A stretch of 64,000 nucleotides of DNA from Marinobacter profundi. GTDB lineage: Bacteria > Pseudomonadota > Gammaproteobacteria > Pseudomonadales > Oleiphilaceae. Shown one piece after another: positions 54,709-63,268 of the stretch. Location: NCBI RefSeq assembly GCF_002744715.1, contig NZ_KZ319367.1, positions 551,785 to 615,784 on the forward strand, written 5' to 3'. The notes below the pieces were generated by a model. The model had not been told where the DNA came from, did not search any database, and saw only the letters and a program-made list of their open reading frames with translations. The position numbers and the translations under genes are program-made. The number at the start of each line of letters is the position of its first letter. The first letter of the stretch is position 1.

Positions 54709-55967
54709 CGTGACAACTCCCGGGCTACTGCCGCCACCTCGTTAACCAGGGCCGGATTCCGCATGTTGACCAGTTGCGGATCCACTTTCATGCCGGCGCC
54801 GAACACCTTCTGCACGCCGTTGACGATCACCAGGTCACCACTCTCCAGGCCCTCACGGATCACCAGCAGGTCGTCCACCTGGTGTCCTGTTTTTACCGGT
54901 CGTGGCGTGACCTGATTATTGGCATCTACTACATAGACATAACGGCGGTCCTGATCGGTCAACACGGCCTGGCGTTTGACCAATAACGCCTCGTCCAGCT
55001 CGGCCACGGGCATTTCAACTCGGGCAAACTGGCCGGGCCTGATCCGGCCTTCCGGGTTGGCGAGCACCGCACGGTACTGCAAGGTGCCGGTTTCGGGGTT
55101 CAGGTGGTTGTCGACGAAGTCCAGTTCGCCCTGATACCGGCCACTGTCCTCATCCGCCAACGATATGCGCACACTCTGCGGCTGGCCGCTGGCGAGCAGC
55201 TGCTGACTGTTGAACGCCGACTTTTCATCGGCCTCGAAGTAGACATGTAGCGGGTCTACCGAGACCAGAGTGGTCAGCAGGCTCTGGTCCGCATTGGCAA
55301 GGTTACCTCGGGTCACCAGTGCGCGACCGGCCCGGCCGCTGACCGGCGCGGTTACCCGGGTGTACTGCAGGTCGAGTCTGGCTGTATCCAGAGCCGCCTC
55401 GGCAGCCTGCACCCGGGCGCGGGCGCTCATGAAGGCGGCATTGCGCTGGTCGTATTCCTCACGGGAGATGGCGCGGCTTTCGAGCAATGTCTTGCCCCGA
55501 CCGGCTTCACTCCGCGCCAGTTCCAGCTGGCTGCTGGCCAGAGCGAGTTCCGCGCGGGCAGCCTGTTCACGGGCCTGGTAGGGGCGAGGATCTATCTGGA
55601 ACAACAGCTCACCTGCTTGCACCAGCTCGCCTTCCTCAAAGGCCACTTCGTCAATATACCCACTGACCCTTGGTCGCAAATCCACGGTGTCCGGTGCAGC
55701 CACCCGCCCCGTAAAGGACTCCCAGAGCGTGACTGGCTCCGCTAACACTTCGGCCACTTCTACCTCAGGGGGTGGCGGCATGACTACAGCCTCATCACTC
55801 TGCGCTTTGCAGCCGGTCACCAGCCCAGCCACCACGCCTGTCAGTAAAACCGTAAGTAACGCCCCGGGTAACTCCCCGGGTAACACCTTGGACAACATGG
55901 TAGAAAACACCGTCCGAGCCCTGACCGGGTCGGCTCCGTTTACATTTTTTGCCGTCAGACTTTCCAT
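54705..55967 (-). CDS. RND efflux periplasmic adaptor lipoprotein (MexE/OqxA-like)
   Basis: The protein has 420 residues from ATG 55967, nine bases after GGAG; GTG 55982 is possible. The unusually long N-terminus (about 30 residues) precedes a hydrophobic stretch and lipobox VTGC. Adaptor domains follow: the barrel-sandwich SFTGRVAAPDTVDLRPRV-type block, the hairpin coiled coil (about 95-175) and the second barrel-sandwich half (TRVTAPVSGRAGRALV). It links the permease to an outer-membrane channel. First gene of the operon, divergent from an AraC regulator that is its likely controller. A 12-bp tandem repeat lies in its signal-peptide coding region. Confidence 0.92.
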   Translation of the reverse strand: MESLTAKNVNGADPVRARTVFSTMLSKVLPGELPGALLTVLLTGVVAGLVTGCKAQSDEAVVMPPPPEVEVAEVLAEPVTLWESFTGRVAAPDTVDLRPRVSGYIDEVAFEEGELVQAGELLFQIDPRPYQAREQAARAELALASSQLELARSEAGRGKTLLESRAISREEYDQRNAAFMSARARVQAAEAALDTARLDLQYTRVTAPVSGRAGRALVTRGNLANADQSLLTTLVSVDPLHVYFEADEKSAFNSQQLLASGQPQSVRISLADEDSGRYQGELDFVDNHLNPETGTLQYRAVLANPEGRIRPGQFARVEMPVAELDEALLVKRQAVLTDQDRRYVYVVDANNQVTPRPVKTGHQVDDLLVIREGLESGDLVIVNGVQKVFGAGMKVDPQLVNMRNPALVNEVAAVARELSR

Positions 55968-56229
55968 GGTTTCTCGCTCCACTGTCGGGCCGCCTTGTGA
56001 GCATTCCCGGTTGCCAAGTAATCGGATGGATCACTTATCAAGTCGGTTGGGTGAAAACGAAATCGACACCGAGCTGGCCGCCTCTGATCAGGGGCAGGTC
56101 AAACAAAGGAATCGAGGTGTTGGCTATAGGTGAGACAGCGCGGCTTCGCCGGATCGGTTACGTTTTCCCAACAGGCCATCAAAATAAGGAGTGGGGCGAG
56201 TGCAACGGTAGCGGATTACTGCGGAAAGC

Positions 56230-56308
56230 TTGCCTGATTCTGCCGAAGGCCGAGACCGGACTAACCCGGTTGCCGGTTTCTGCGTGGTCATTGCCTGATC
56301 CTGCAGAA
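56230..56308. promoter_or_regulatory. Pair of 18-bp direct repeats in the RND/AraC divergent region
   Basis: TTGCCTGATTCTGCCGAA at 56230-56247 and TTGCCTGATCCTGCAGAA at 56291-56308 match at 16 of 18 positions and lie 61 bases apart, close to six helical turns. The second copy sits upstream of TATACT (56347-56352), a candidate -10 for the AraC gene. They are likely sites for the adjacent AraC protein. The rest of this 411-base gap shows nothing else clear. Confidence 0.5.
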
Positions 56309-56378
56309 AATGGCTGAATACTCATACGATTCAGGTTGCGAAGGATTATACTGCCTGCCGCCAAAGGGAGAAGCACCG

Positions 56379-57335
56379 ATGACCGCTACCATTCCCGGGA
56401 TTTCCGGAGCTCTGACTCTCAACCTGCAACAACAGCTTGCCCGCGTAATCGGTAAATGGGCAACCCAACAGGGCATTCAGCGTTCTGCGATCGATGGCGT
56501 AAACCTGATCCGTTGTGACCAGCCCTCAAGCTGTGGTTCGAGTGTGTATGAACCCTCCCTCAGTTTCGTGATTCAGGGCACCAAAACCATTCAGCTGGGC
56601 GACAGCGAGATCACCTATAAGCCGCTTACCTATCTGGCGAGCTCGGTCCACTTGCCGGTGCTGGCACGGGTCATCGACGCATCTGCAGAGCACCCCTATC
56701 TGGGGGCCTCGCTCAAAGTAGATCCTCAGGAAGTGGCAGATCTGGTGCTGGAACTGGGAGACAAGGCACCTCCGCTGGGTCCCCACGGCCCGTGTCCGCA
56801 AGTGGAGTGTGGCTTGTGTACCTCATCCATGGACGAACGGATGCAGGGAGCACTATACCGACTGCTCAGCCTGCTGGACTCCCCCGACGACATCCCCATC
56901 CTGGCGCCGCTGGCGCGCCGGGAAATCATCTATCGGACATTGATCGGCGAGATGGGATCGCGCATGCGCAAGTTTGCCTCTGCCGATTCCCAGTCGCACC
57001 GGATATCCACGGTGATTTCTGCCTTGAAAGATCATTACGCGGAACCCCTGCGAATCCGCGAACTGGCGGAAGCAGCCAACATGAGCGAGTCCACCCTGTA
57101 CCACAGCTTCAAACAGGCAACGCGGATGTCTCCGCTGCAGTTCCAGAAGAAACTCCGCCTGCACGAGGCCCGGCGGCTGATGCTCACCGAGGGGCTGGAG
57201 GCGGCTACTGCCAGCTATCGGGTAGGGTATGAAAGCCCCTCTCATTTCAGTCGCGAATACAGCCGCCTGTTCGGCGCACCGCCCCGGGCGGACGTGAATC
57301 AGTTGCGGGGCGAGCACTCACCAGAGCCGGCATAA
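56379..57335 (+). CDS. AraC-family transcriptional regulator (AraC_N type)
   Basis: The protein has 318 residues from ATG 56379 with GGGAG about ten bases upstream; ATG 56310 is in frame but lies next to a putative binding site. The N-terminal sensor domain (about 15-190) has VNLIRCDQPSSCGSSVYEPSLSFVIQGTKTIQLGD, the AraC_N (PF06719-like) opening. The C-terminal double helix-turn-helix (about 210-305) has LRIRELAEAANMSESTLYHSFKQATRMSPLQFQKKLRL and YRVGYESPSHFSREYSRLFG. It is divergent from the RND operon and probably regulates it or the downstream MFS gene. Confidence 0.9.
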   Translation: MTATIPGISGALTLNLQQQLARVIGKWATQQGIQRSAIDGVNLIRCDQPSSCGSSVYEPSLSFVIQGTKTIQLGDSEITYKPLTYLASSVHLPVLARVIDASAEHPYLGASLKVDPQEVADLVLELGDKAPPLGPHGPCPQVECGLCTSSMDERMQGALYRLLSLLDSPDDIPILAPLARREIIYRTLIGEMGSRMRKFASADSQSHRISTVISALKDHYAEPLRIRELAEAANMSESTLYHSFKQATRMSPLQFQKKLRLHEARRLMLTEGLEAATASYRVGYESPSHFSREYSRLFGAPPRADVNQLRGEHSPEPA

Positions 57336-57359
57336 TCGACACAACCTTTAATATTGCCA

Positions 57360-57388
57360 GTTGCTAATCGGTAGGCAACGACTATTAT
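57360..57388 (+). promoter_or_regulatory. Candidate promoter and operator of the MFS gene
   Basis: TTGCTA (57361-57366) and TATTAT (57383-57388) are 16 bases apart. An inverted repeat GTTGC (57360-57364)/GCAAC (57375-57379) with a ten-base centre overlaps the spacer, which could bind a repressor. It lies 33 bases before the start codon. Confidence 0.45.
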
Positions 57389-57421
57389 ATTCGCGCCACT
57401 GACGAGAGCGAGAACAAGGTT

Positions 57422-58690
57422 GTGAGCAGATTATCCAGCGGTACCCACGATCAGTTGATCAGCCCCGTTCTGATTGCAGGCTGCATCATCATCCTCGTCA
57501 GTTTTGCCGTTCGCGCATCTTTCGGGCTGTTCCAGTTGCCGATTGCGCTTGAGTTCGCCTGGCCGAGGGAATCCTTTTCCCTGGCGATTGCTATCCAGAA
57601 TCTGGCCTGGGGCATCGGACAGCCCATCTTTGGCGCCTTCGCAGAACGTTACGGGGACCGGAAAGCCATTCTGGCCGGCGGCGCCTTTTATGTGACGGGT
57701 CTGTTGTTATCTGCCTATGCAATTACCCCGGGGCAACACCAGATGCTGGAAATCCTGGTCGGTTTCGGGATTGCCGGCACCGGGTTCGGCGTCATTCTGG
57801 CCGTGGTTGGCAGGGCGACCTCTGACAAGCATCGGTCCATGGCGCTGGGGATTGCCACGGCGGCGGGTTCGGCAGGGCAGATCGTCGGCCCGCCCGTGGC
57901 GAATTTGCTGCTAGGTGAGATGCCCTGGCAGTCTGTTTTCATGGCCTTCGCCGGATTCATCCTGCTGTCCATGGCCGCACTGGCGCTTATGCGGGTACCA
58001 AAGCAAGACAAGCCGACCGGTAGTGACGAACCCATGGGGGTAGTGATCAAACGCGCGGTCAGGGATCCGTCTTTTCTGTTCATATTTATCGGTTTTTTCT
58101 CCTGCGGGTACCAACTGGCGTTTATAACCGCCCACTTTCCGGCGTTTATCACAGAAATGTGCGGCCCCATTACCCCTGACAGCCTGCTTTATGTGCTGGG
58201 AGTGACATCGGCGTCGGGGCTAGGTGCCATTTCCATCGCACTCATCGGTTTATTCAATATTGGCGGAACTCTGCTTGCCGGCTGGCTGGGTAACAAGTAC
58301 TCCCGTAAATACCTGCTGGCCAGTGTCTACCTGTTGCGAACCCTGATGTCGGCGGCGTTCATCATGACACCCATAACTCCCGAGACGGTTGTGCTGTTTT
58401 CTGTGGCAATGGGCTCGCTCTGGCTTGCCACGGTACCGCTTACCTCCGGCCTGGTCGCCCACATCTATGGTCTTAAATACATGGGCACACTGTACGGACT
58501 GGTGTTCTTCTCCCACCAGTTGGGCGGGTTCCTCGGCGTGTGGCTGGGAGGTGCACTCTACGACCTCTACCACAATTACACGCTGGTCTGGTGGGTTGGC
58601 GTGGGAGTAGGGGCCCTATCCGCGCTGATTCACCTGCCGGTCAAGGAGTACCCCTGGTCCGAACGCGGCAGAGTCGCCATTGCGACGTAA
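57422..58690 (+). CDS. Major facilitator superfamily transporter
   Basis: The protein has 422 residues with twelve predicted transmembrane helices. The loop 2-3 signature reads GAFAERYGDRKAIL near 62, as in MFS sugar/organic anion carriers; the second half has a corresponding GWLGNKYSRKYLL near 284. Closest style is the OFA/monocarboxylate-like carriers (single polypeptide, short loops), but the substrate cannot be read. It starts at GTG 57422, where AAGG is only two bases away, so the start is uncertain. It follows the AraC gene and converges with the quinone reductase gene, 33 bases apart. Confidence 0.87.
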   Translation: MSRLSSGTHDQLISPVLIAGCIIILVSFAVRASFGLFQLPIALEFAWPRESFSLAIAIQNLAWGIGQPIFGAFAERYGDRKAILAGGAFYVTGLLLSAYAITPGQHQMLEILVGFGIAGTGFGVILAVVGRATSDKHRSMALGIATAAGSAGQIVGPPVANLLLGEMPWQSVFMAFAGFILLSMAALALMRVPKQDKPTGSDEPMGVVIKRAVRDPSFLFIFIGFFSCGYQLAFITAHFPAFITEMCGPITPDSLLYVLGVTSASGLGAISIALIGLFNIGGTLLAGWLGNKYSRKYLLASVYLLRTLMSAAFIMTPITPETVVLFSVAMGSLWLATVPLTSGLVAHIYGLKYMGTLYGLVFFSHQLGGFLGVWLGGALYDLYHNYTLVWWVGVGVGALSALIHLPVKEYPWSERGRVAIAT

Positions 58691-58723
58691 ACAATAGATC
58701 AGCGATCAACGCGCTCATGTTAT

Positions 58724-59473
58724 TCAGGGCCGCCACCTGATCGGATGAGCCCCCTTCAGCACGCCGTCTTCATCCCAGTCTTCCCAGCCAGTGAATGGGA
58801 TAGGGGACTCGTAAATAAGCCCGGGCAAACGGTCAGCCCATGCTGTCTTCTTCTGTTCGAGCTGTGTCCTGAATGTATCTTCTTCCTGATACTGAATTCC
58901 TCCTCCTTGCACGCCATAGGTGACCTGAGGTGCCAAGACATCGTAACCGACGTAAAAGAGGGAGGAGTGTATTGGCCACAACCACTCCACCATATTGCCG
59001 GCCCGACCAAAAGGCATGAACGCCTTCTCCGGCGAGCCTGTGGTCACGGAGCATATTGCTTTTCTGTCGTGAAAATGACCGCGGTTGTAACGACGACTAC
59101 CGGAATATAGCCCTCCATAGACAAACACTCTGTCAAACCAACCCTTGAGGATCGCAGGCTGTGCATGCCACCAGAGCGGGAACTGGAGGATCAACAGGTC
59201 GGCCCATTCCAGGCGGGCAATTTCACGTTGAATATCGGAGGGTAATAGTCCGCGATCAAAGTGTGCTCGCTGCTCGGTCAAAATCGCGAAGTAGTCGTCA
59301 TCCACCCGTTGTGCATAGTGGTCCGCACGTTCAACCGGGTCGAATCCCTCCCCATAAAGGTCAGCGAGCTTGACGACATGGCCTGCCTTCTGGAGGCGCG
59401 ACTTTGCTACATCTGCCAGTCCACCGTTGAATGACGACCGCTCCGGGTGAGCCAATACGATCAATACATTCAT
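58724..59473 (-). CDS. Flavodoxin-fold NAD(P)H:quinone oxidoreductase (KefF/MdaB/NQO-like)
   Basis: The protein has 249 residues. NVLIVLAHPERSSFNGGLAD at the start is the FMN/FAD phosphate loop of the flavodoxin_2 family; LILQFPLWWHAQPAILKGWFDRVFVYGGLY near 94 is the family signature, and CSVTTGSPEKAF near 140 completes the flavin site. It reduces quinones or electrophiles by two electrons with NAD(P)H. It is divergent from a LysR gene with a clear LysR-type site between them, so it is likely induced by an electrophile or quinone sensed by that regulator. Confidence 0.88.
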   Translation of the reverse strand: MNVLIVLAHPERSSFNGGLADVAKSRLQKAGHVVKLADLYGEGFDPVERADHYAQRVDDDYFAILTEQRAHFDRGLLPSDIQREIARLEWADLLILQFPLWWHAQPAILKGWFDRVFVYGGLYSGSRRYNRGHFHDRKAICSVTTGSPEKAFMPFGRAGNMVEWLWPIHSSLFYVGYDVLAPQVTYGVQGGGIQYQEEDTFRTQLEQKKTAWADRLPGLIYESPIPFTGWEDWDEDGVLKGAHPIRWRP

Positions 59474-59487
59474 AACCTACGACTCCT

Positions 59488-59534
59488 GTTGCATCCGTTT
59501 AACAACAGCCTAAGCTGTTCTTTGATAAACAGGA
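59488..59534. promoter_or_regulatory. LysR-type operator pair between quinone reductase and lysR
   Basis: CTGTTG (59488-59493), 11 bases, CAACAG (59505-59510) is a perfect TTG-N11-CAA LysR-type site with six-base arms. A second dyad CTGTT (59517-59521)/AACAG (59530-59534) follows, so the half-site CTGTT/AACAG occurs four times within 47 bases of the 89-base divergent gap. Confidence 0.6.
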
Positions 59535-59562
59535 ATTCCCCATTTTTAAGAGTCGTATTTGC

Positions 59563-60456
59563 ATGAATGAACAGTTGATTCGCTGGGACGACCTTCAGAT
59601 CGTCTGGGCCATTTCTCAAACCGGCACATTGTCTGGAGCGGGACGGCGGCTGAAGATCAGCCACGCCACGGTGTTTCGACGGCTTGCGAACATAGAGCGC
59701 CGGCTGGGGGTTGCGTTGTTTGAACGGTCACGTACCGGTTACATACCCACTCCCGCCGGAGAGGATCTTGTGGTCGTCGCACAGCGGGTGGAGGCAGATA
59801 TCAAGGGCGCCGAACGCCGTCTGGCGGGACAGGATCTGAGGCTCTCTGGCAACATCCGTGTAACCACCACCGATACCTTGTATGCCAGACTCCTGGCGCC
59901 TGCATTTGCTGAGTTCCGAATGCATTACCCGGACATTGAACTGGAAATTGTCATCTCCAACCAGGTGCACAGCCTGAGCAAACGCGAAGCGGACGTTGCT
60001 ATCCGCCCCACGCGGAACCCGCCGGAAACTTTGATTGGCAGACGCGTTGGAACCATCGACCAAGCCATCTACGGGCAAAAATCTCACTGGCAAGATGTCC
60101 CCACGCCATTGAATGCACTTTCGGACTACGGTTGGATCGGGCCAGACAAACATATGGGAGACATCGCACTTGAAACCTGGATGACTGAACGAGGTCTTGA
60201 TGATCACTGTCACTACCGCGTCGATTCAATGCTCGGCATGCAAATGGCAGTACGGAATGGATCGGAGCTTGCAGTGCTGCCGTGCTACGTGGGTGATATG
60301 GACGTGCGTCTCAGAAGGCTGTCTAACCCATTGCCGGAGCTGGCAACACCGCTTTGGCTCCTGATTCATCCGGATCTGCGTCGCGTCAGCCGGATAAGAG
60401 CTTTCTCCCAAACCATGGCCGATCACATTCGCTACACCCTTCATGGGCAGGTTTGA
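59563..60456 (+). CDS. LysR-family transcriptional regulator
   Basis: The protein has 297 residues. The N-terminal winged helix (about 8-67) contains AISQTGTLSGAGRRLKISHATVFRRLANIERRLGVALFER, the LysR HTH with its recognition helix and wing, followed by the linker helix. The effector domain (about 92-295) is full length. It is divergent from the flavodoxin-fold reductase, separated by 89 bases carrying TTG-N11-CAA sites, so autoregulation and control of the reductase are likely. The inducer is unknown. Confidence 0.92.
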   Translation: MNEQLIRWDDLQIVWAISQTGTLSGAGRRLKISHATVFRRLANIERRLGVALFERSRTGYIPTPAGEDLVVVAQRVEADIKGAERRLAGQDLRLSGNIRVTTTDTLYARLLAPAFAEFRMHYPDIELEIVISNQVHSLSKREADVAIRPTRNPPETLIGRRVGTIDQAIYGQKSHWQDVPTPLNALSDYGWIGPDKHMGDIALETWMTERGLDDHCHYRVDSMLGMQMAVRNGSELAVLPCYVGDMDVRLRRLSNPLPELATPLWLLIHPDLRRVSRIRAFSQTMADHIRYTLHGQV

Positions 60457-60524
60457 GGCACCGCCAGTCCTTGGCAAAGATCCGATCTGACTGCTTGCTT
60501 TACGTGATCAGATTCGCGCCTGCG

Positions 60525-61412
60525 CTATAGGGATTTTCGGATAAAGTCGATGAATTCCCTGGCTCGTCGCGGCAAGTAACGCCGATCGGAGTACATCGCA
60601 TAAATTGAGCGAGGCACCGGATCAGCATCCAGTTTCAGTTGTTGAAGTGAGCCATTTTTGAGGTCAGCGTTGACGTATGCCCGCGGCACCATCGCTATAC
60701 CCAGGCCTGCCTTAGCCGCCTCAATGAGTATCATCGAGTTATCCGCAACCAGAGGACCTTCAACCTCAACGGCAATCGGCTTTCCTGAGCCGGTTGGCGA
60801 CATGAACTCCCACTGGTTGGCATCTGAACTCAGACTGTAAACCAGACATTTGTGTGATCGCAGATGGGCAATACTTGTGGGCACCGTCGCGTTTTCCAGG
60901 TAGCCGGGCGATGCCACCAGTATGCGGTCCAGAGCACCCAGCCTGGCGGCTATCAGCGACGAGTCCTCCGGTGCTTCCACGCCCCTGATCGCCACATCAA
61001 CCCCGCTGCCTACAAGATCTGTAAGCTGATCACTCATCTGCAGCCGGATAGACAACGACGGATTTTCTTTCTGGAAGCGAATGAATAACGGGCTGAGAAC
61101 TGCGATGGACAAGGATACGGGGCTGGCGACGACCAGTGTTCCTGTGAGGTTGTCGGCGTCTGCGACAGCATCAAGTAACTCCCGTGTCTGCCCGGTGACT
61201 GAAACACAGTAGCGATAGAATCGCTCACCTTCATCGGTAAAGCTGATCGTCCGCGTATTGCGGTTGATGAGTTTGGAGCCGGTCCAGGATTCCATGTATC
61301 GAATGTATTTCGATATGACTGCATTCGAACACTGGAGCTCGTTGGCCGCAGCCGTAAACGAGCCCAGTTCATAGACTCTGCGGAAATACTCAACACCCTT
61401 GAGACGGTCCAT
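60525..61412 (-). CDS. LysR-family transcriptional regulator (near the nitroreductase gene)
   Basis: The protein has 295 residues. The HTH is in VEYFRRVYELGSFTAAANELQCSNAVISKYIRYMESWTGSKLINRNTRTI (about 7-55), and the effector domain (about 90-290) is complete (GTLVVASPVSLSIAVLSPL at 91). GAGGA lies six bases before ATG 61412, and a minus-strand TATAAT at 61455-61450 gives it a candidate promoter of its own. It sits downstream of the nitroreductase gene on the same strand; whether it controls that gene or the EamA transporter is inference. Confidence 0.92.
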   Translation of the reverse strand: MDRLKGVEYFRRVYELGSFTAAANELQCSNAVISKYIRYMESWTGSKLINRNTRTISFTDEGERFYRYCVSVTGQTRELLDAVADADNLTGTLVVASPVSLSIAVLSPLFIRFQKENPSLSIRLQMSDQLTDLVGSGVDVAIRGVEAPEDSSLIAARLGALDRILVASPGYLENATVPTSIAHLRSHKCLVYSLSSDANQWEFMSPTGSGKPIAVEVEGPLVADNSMILIEAAKAGLGIAMVPRAYVNADLKNGSLQQLKLDADPVPRSIYAMYSDRRYLPRRAREFIDFIRKSL

Positions 61413-61449
61413 GTCTGTTCCTCACCGCACACCACCAGTCGAAGATCGA

Positions 61450-61455
61450 ATTATA
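61450..61455 (-). promoter_or_regulatory. Candidate -10 for the LysR gene
   Basis: A perfect minus-strand TATAAT lies 38 bases before ATG 61412 in the 69-base gap after the nitroreductase gene. The -35 region is poor (GTGGCC at 17 bases), so activation may be needed. Confidence 0.35.
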
Positions 61456-61481
61456 CAGGGCAGTGATATGCCGGCCACACC

Positions 61482-62114
61482 TTACAGCGGCTGAATCAGT
61501 TGTGAGTGGGGTTTACGAACCTTTACCATCTGCGACAACGGGTCTCGCGCACGGTCACGGTAGCCCAATGCAACTATAACCGCGCTCTTCAGATTCTCTT
61601 TCTCCAATCCCAGCGCGTAATCCAGAGCGGCCGGATCGAAACCCTCCATCGGCGACGCATCGACCCGCTCAACGGCCGCGGCGGCAAGGGTAAACCCAAG
61701 GGCGATATAGGCTTGCTTGGCCGCCCAGGCATGTTTCCGTTCTGCGGTTGCGAAACCGTTGATGGTTCCCTTGATGGCTTCGGAGAAGCCGTCCAGATCG
61801 GTAACGTCAAGGTCCCGCTCGCGGGCCGTAAGTTGGATGTATTGATCTACCGCGGCATCATCGATATCAGTCATGGTCGCAAAAACCAGGAGGTGAGAGC
61901 ACTCCTTGACCTGGGGCTGTGGTGCGGCCAGTTCGTGGATTCGGGCAAGTTCTGAACGGTCGCTTATGAGTTTGATGGTGTACGGCTGTAGTCCGTAGGA
62001 AGAAGGCGCCAGCCGTGTAGCCGCAAGAATTCGGGAAAGAATCGACTCCGGAATCGATGCCCCGTTCATGCGTTTGGCGGCGTAACGCCATTCCAGTGCT
62101 GCCAGAAAATCCAT
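61482..62114 (-). CDS. Nitroreductase-family NAD(P)H-dependent FMN oxidoreductase (NfsB-like)
   Basis: The protein has 210 residues. The N-terminal RYAAKRMNG (10-18) gives the FMN-phosphate arginine/lysine cluster of NfsB-like enzymes, and LAPSSYGLQPYTIKLI (36-51) is the FMN/substrate strand. The C-terminal VALGYRDRARDPLS supplies the second FMN phosphate site. It reduces nitroaromatics, quinones or enones by two electrons as a dimer. GAGGT precedes ATG 62114. It is divergent from an EamA transporter; the two may form a detoxification unit. Confidence 0.9.
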   Translation of the reverse strand: MDFLAALEWRYAAKRMNGASIPESILSRILAATRLAPSSYGLQPYTIKLISDRSELARIHELAAPQPQVKECSHLLVFATMTDIDDAAVDQYIQLTARERDLDVTDLDGFSEAIKGTINGFATAERKHAWAAKQAYIALGFTLAAAAVERVDASPMEGFDPAALDYALGLEKENLKSAVIVALGYRDRARDPLSQMVKVRKPHSQLIQPL

Positions 62115-62233
62115 AGTAGGCTACCTCGTAAATTTTGGGTGTATGTATGGGCTGTCAGCCTGGAAGACTGAATGATGGAGCCGTCGGTATCGACCACCGA
62201 TTCGGGAATGGAGTTTTTACGAAACGTGTGCTG

Positions 62234-62249
62234 ATCCATGGCGATGGAT
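62234..62249. repeat. Inverted repeat in the nitroreductase/EamA divergent gap
   Basis: ATCCAT (62234-62239), centre GGCG, ATGGAT (62244-62249): a perfect six-base dyad 39 bases before the EamA start. It could be a regulator site; no flanking promoter pair was fixed. Confidence 0.25.
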
Positions 62250-62287
62250 TGCGGAAGATGTAGGCAACGTCAGCTGGAGAACCCGTT

Positions 62288-63217
62288 ATGAGTACCCCAT
62301 CCGTAACTCCCACCTATCAGCCGGGTATCAAGTCCGTATTCCTGTTACTCGGCGTCGGCGTATTGATTGCTTTGATGCTGCCCTTAGCAAGGGCCGCCCT
62401 GGAAGATGGTGTAACCCCATTGGCCTATGCGTTCTGGCAGGCGCTGGGTGGTGCCGTCATCCTGGCTGCGTGGCTTCGGCGACGTTCGTCACTAGGTGTG
62501 CAGGGTAAATTTGTCCGCTACTTCGGGATCAGCGGGCTCACGGCAATTGCGGTCCCGAACGCCGTGGCGTTTGCTGTGGTTGCCAATATTGGAGCAGGCC
62601 TGACGGCCACGCTTTACGCGCTGCCTTCATTAGCCACTTACGCCATTGCCGTCACCTTGGGCATGGAACCCCTGAGAAAGAGAAAGGCGATAGGTCTCAG
62701 CTTTGGAGTGGCCGGGTGCGTCTGGATTCTGTCACCTAACCCAGCCGGCATCAGCCCGGATACGCTCCCGTGGCTGCTGCTGGGGTTGCTCGTCCCGCTG
62801 TCTCTGGCTATTGGCAATATCTATCGCACCGCTCACTGGCCAACAGGTGCCTCACCCGAGCAACTGGCCGTTGGCATGCTTTTGGGTGGCGCGGCGCTGA
62901 TTTTCATGGTTGTTTTGATGGCCGGCGACGTACAGACACTAGTAGTGGAGGGCACTCGGCTTTGGGCAATACTGGTGCTCCAGTCGATACTGACGGCAAT
63001 AGGGTACCGGGGTTTCTTCCACTTACAGCGACAAACATCGCCGACATTCCTGAGCCAGTTGGGATTCGTCATCACACCTGCAGGTATGTTGTTTGGGATT
63101 GTGTTCTATGGTGAATCCTACGGATGGGCCGTGTGGGGTGGGGTGGTGCTGCTTTTGACTGGCGTCGTGCTTGCCAACCTGCCGGGCCGGCAGTCCAGCA
63201 GTTACGGCGCTGATTAA
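62288..63217 (+). CDS. EamA/DMT-superfamily membrane transporter
   Basis: The protein has 309 residues with ten predicted transmembrane helices in two EamA repeats (about 14-143 and 160-300). Visible family features are the PLARAALEDGVTPLAYAFWQALGGAVILAAW opening and GLTATLYALPSLATYAIAVTLG near 108, with the second-repeat equivalent near 240-300. Drug/metabolite exporters of this group move amino acids, nucleosides or other metabolites; the substrate is unknown. GGAG lies eight bases before ATG 62288. It is divergent from the nitroreductase gene. Confidence 0.9.
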   Translation: MSTPSVTPTYQPGIKSVFLLLGVGVLIALMLPLARAALEDGVTPLAYAFWQALGGAVILAAWLRRRSSLGVQGKFVRYFGISGLTAIAVPNAVAFAVVANIGAGLTATLYALPSLATYAIAVTLGMEPLRKRKAIGLSFGVAGCVWILSPNPAGISPDTLPWLLLGLLVPLSLAIGNIYRTAHWPTGASPEQLAVGMLLGGAALIFMVVLMAGDVQTLVVEGTRLWAILVLQSILTAIGYRGFFHLQRQTSPTFLSQLGFVITPAGMLFGIVFYGESYGWAVWGGVVLLLTGVVLANLPGRQSSSYGAD

Positions 63218-63268
63218 CAGTCGCCGTGAAGTGGGCACGATGAATCCTCCAGATGTGACACAAGAGTT

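Noticed and set aside
60457..60524. ATCTGA/TCAGAT pair between the two convergent LysR genes as a terminator
   Set aside because: Arms are only six bases with a long loop and no T-run.
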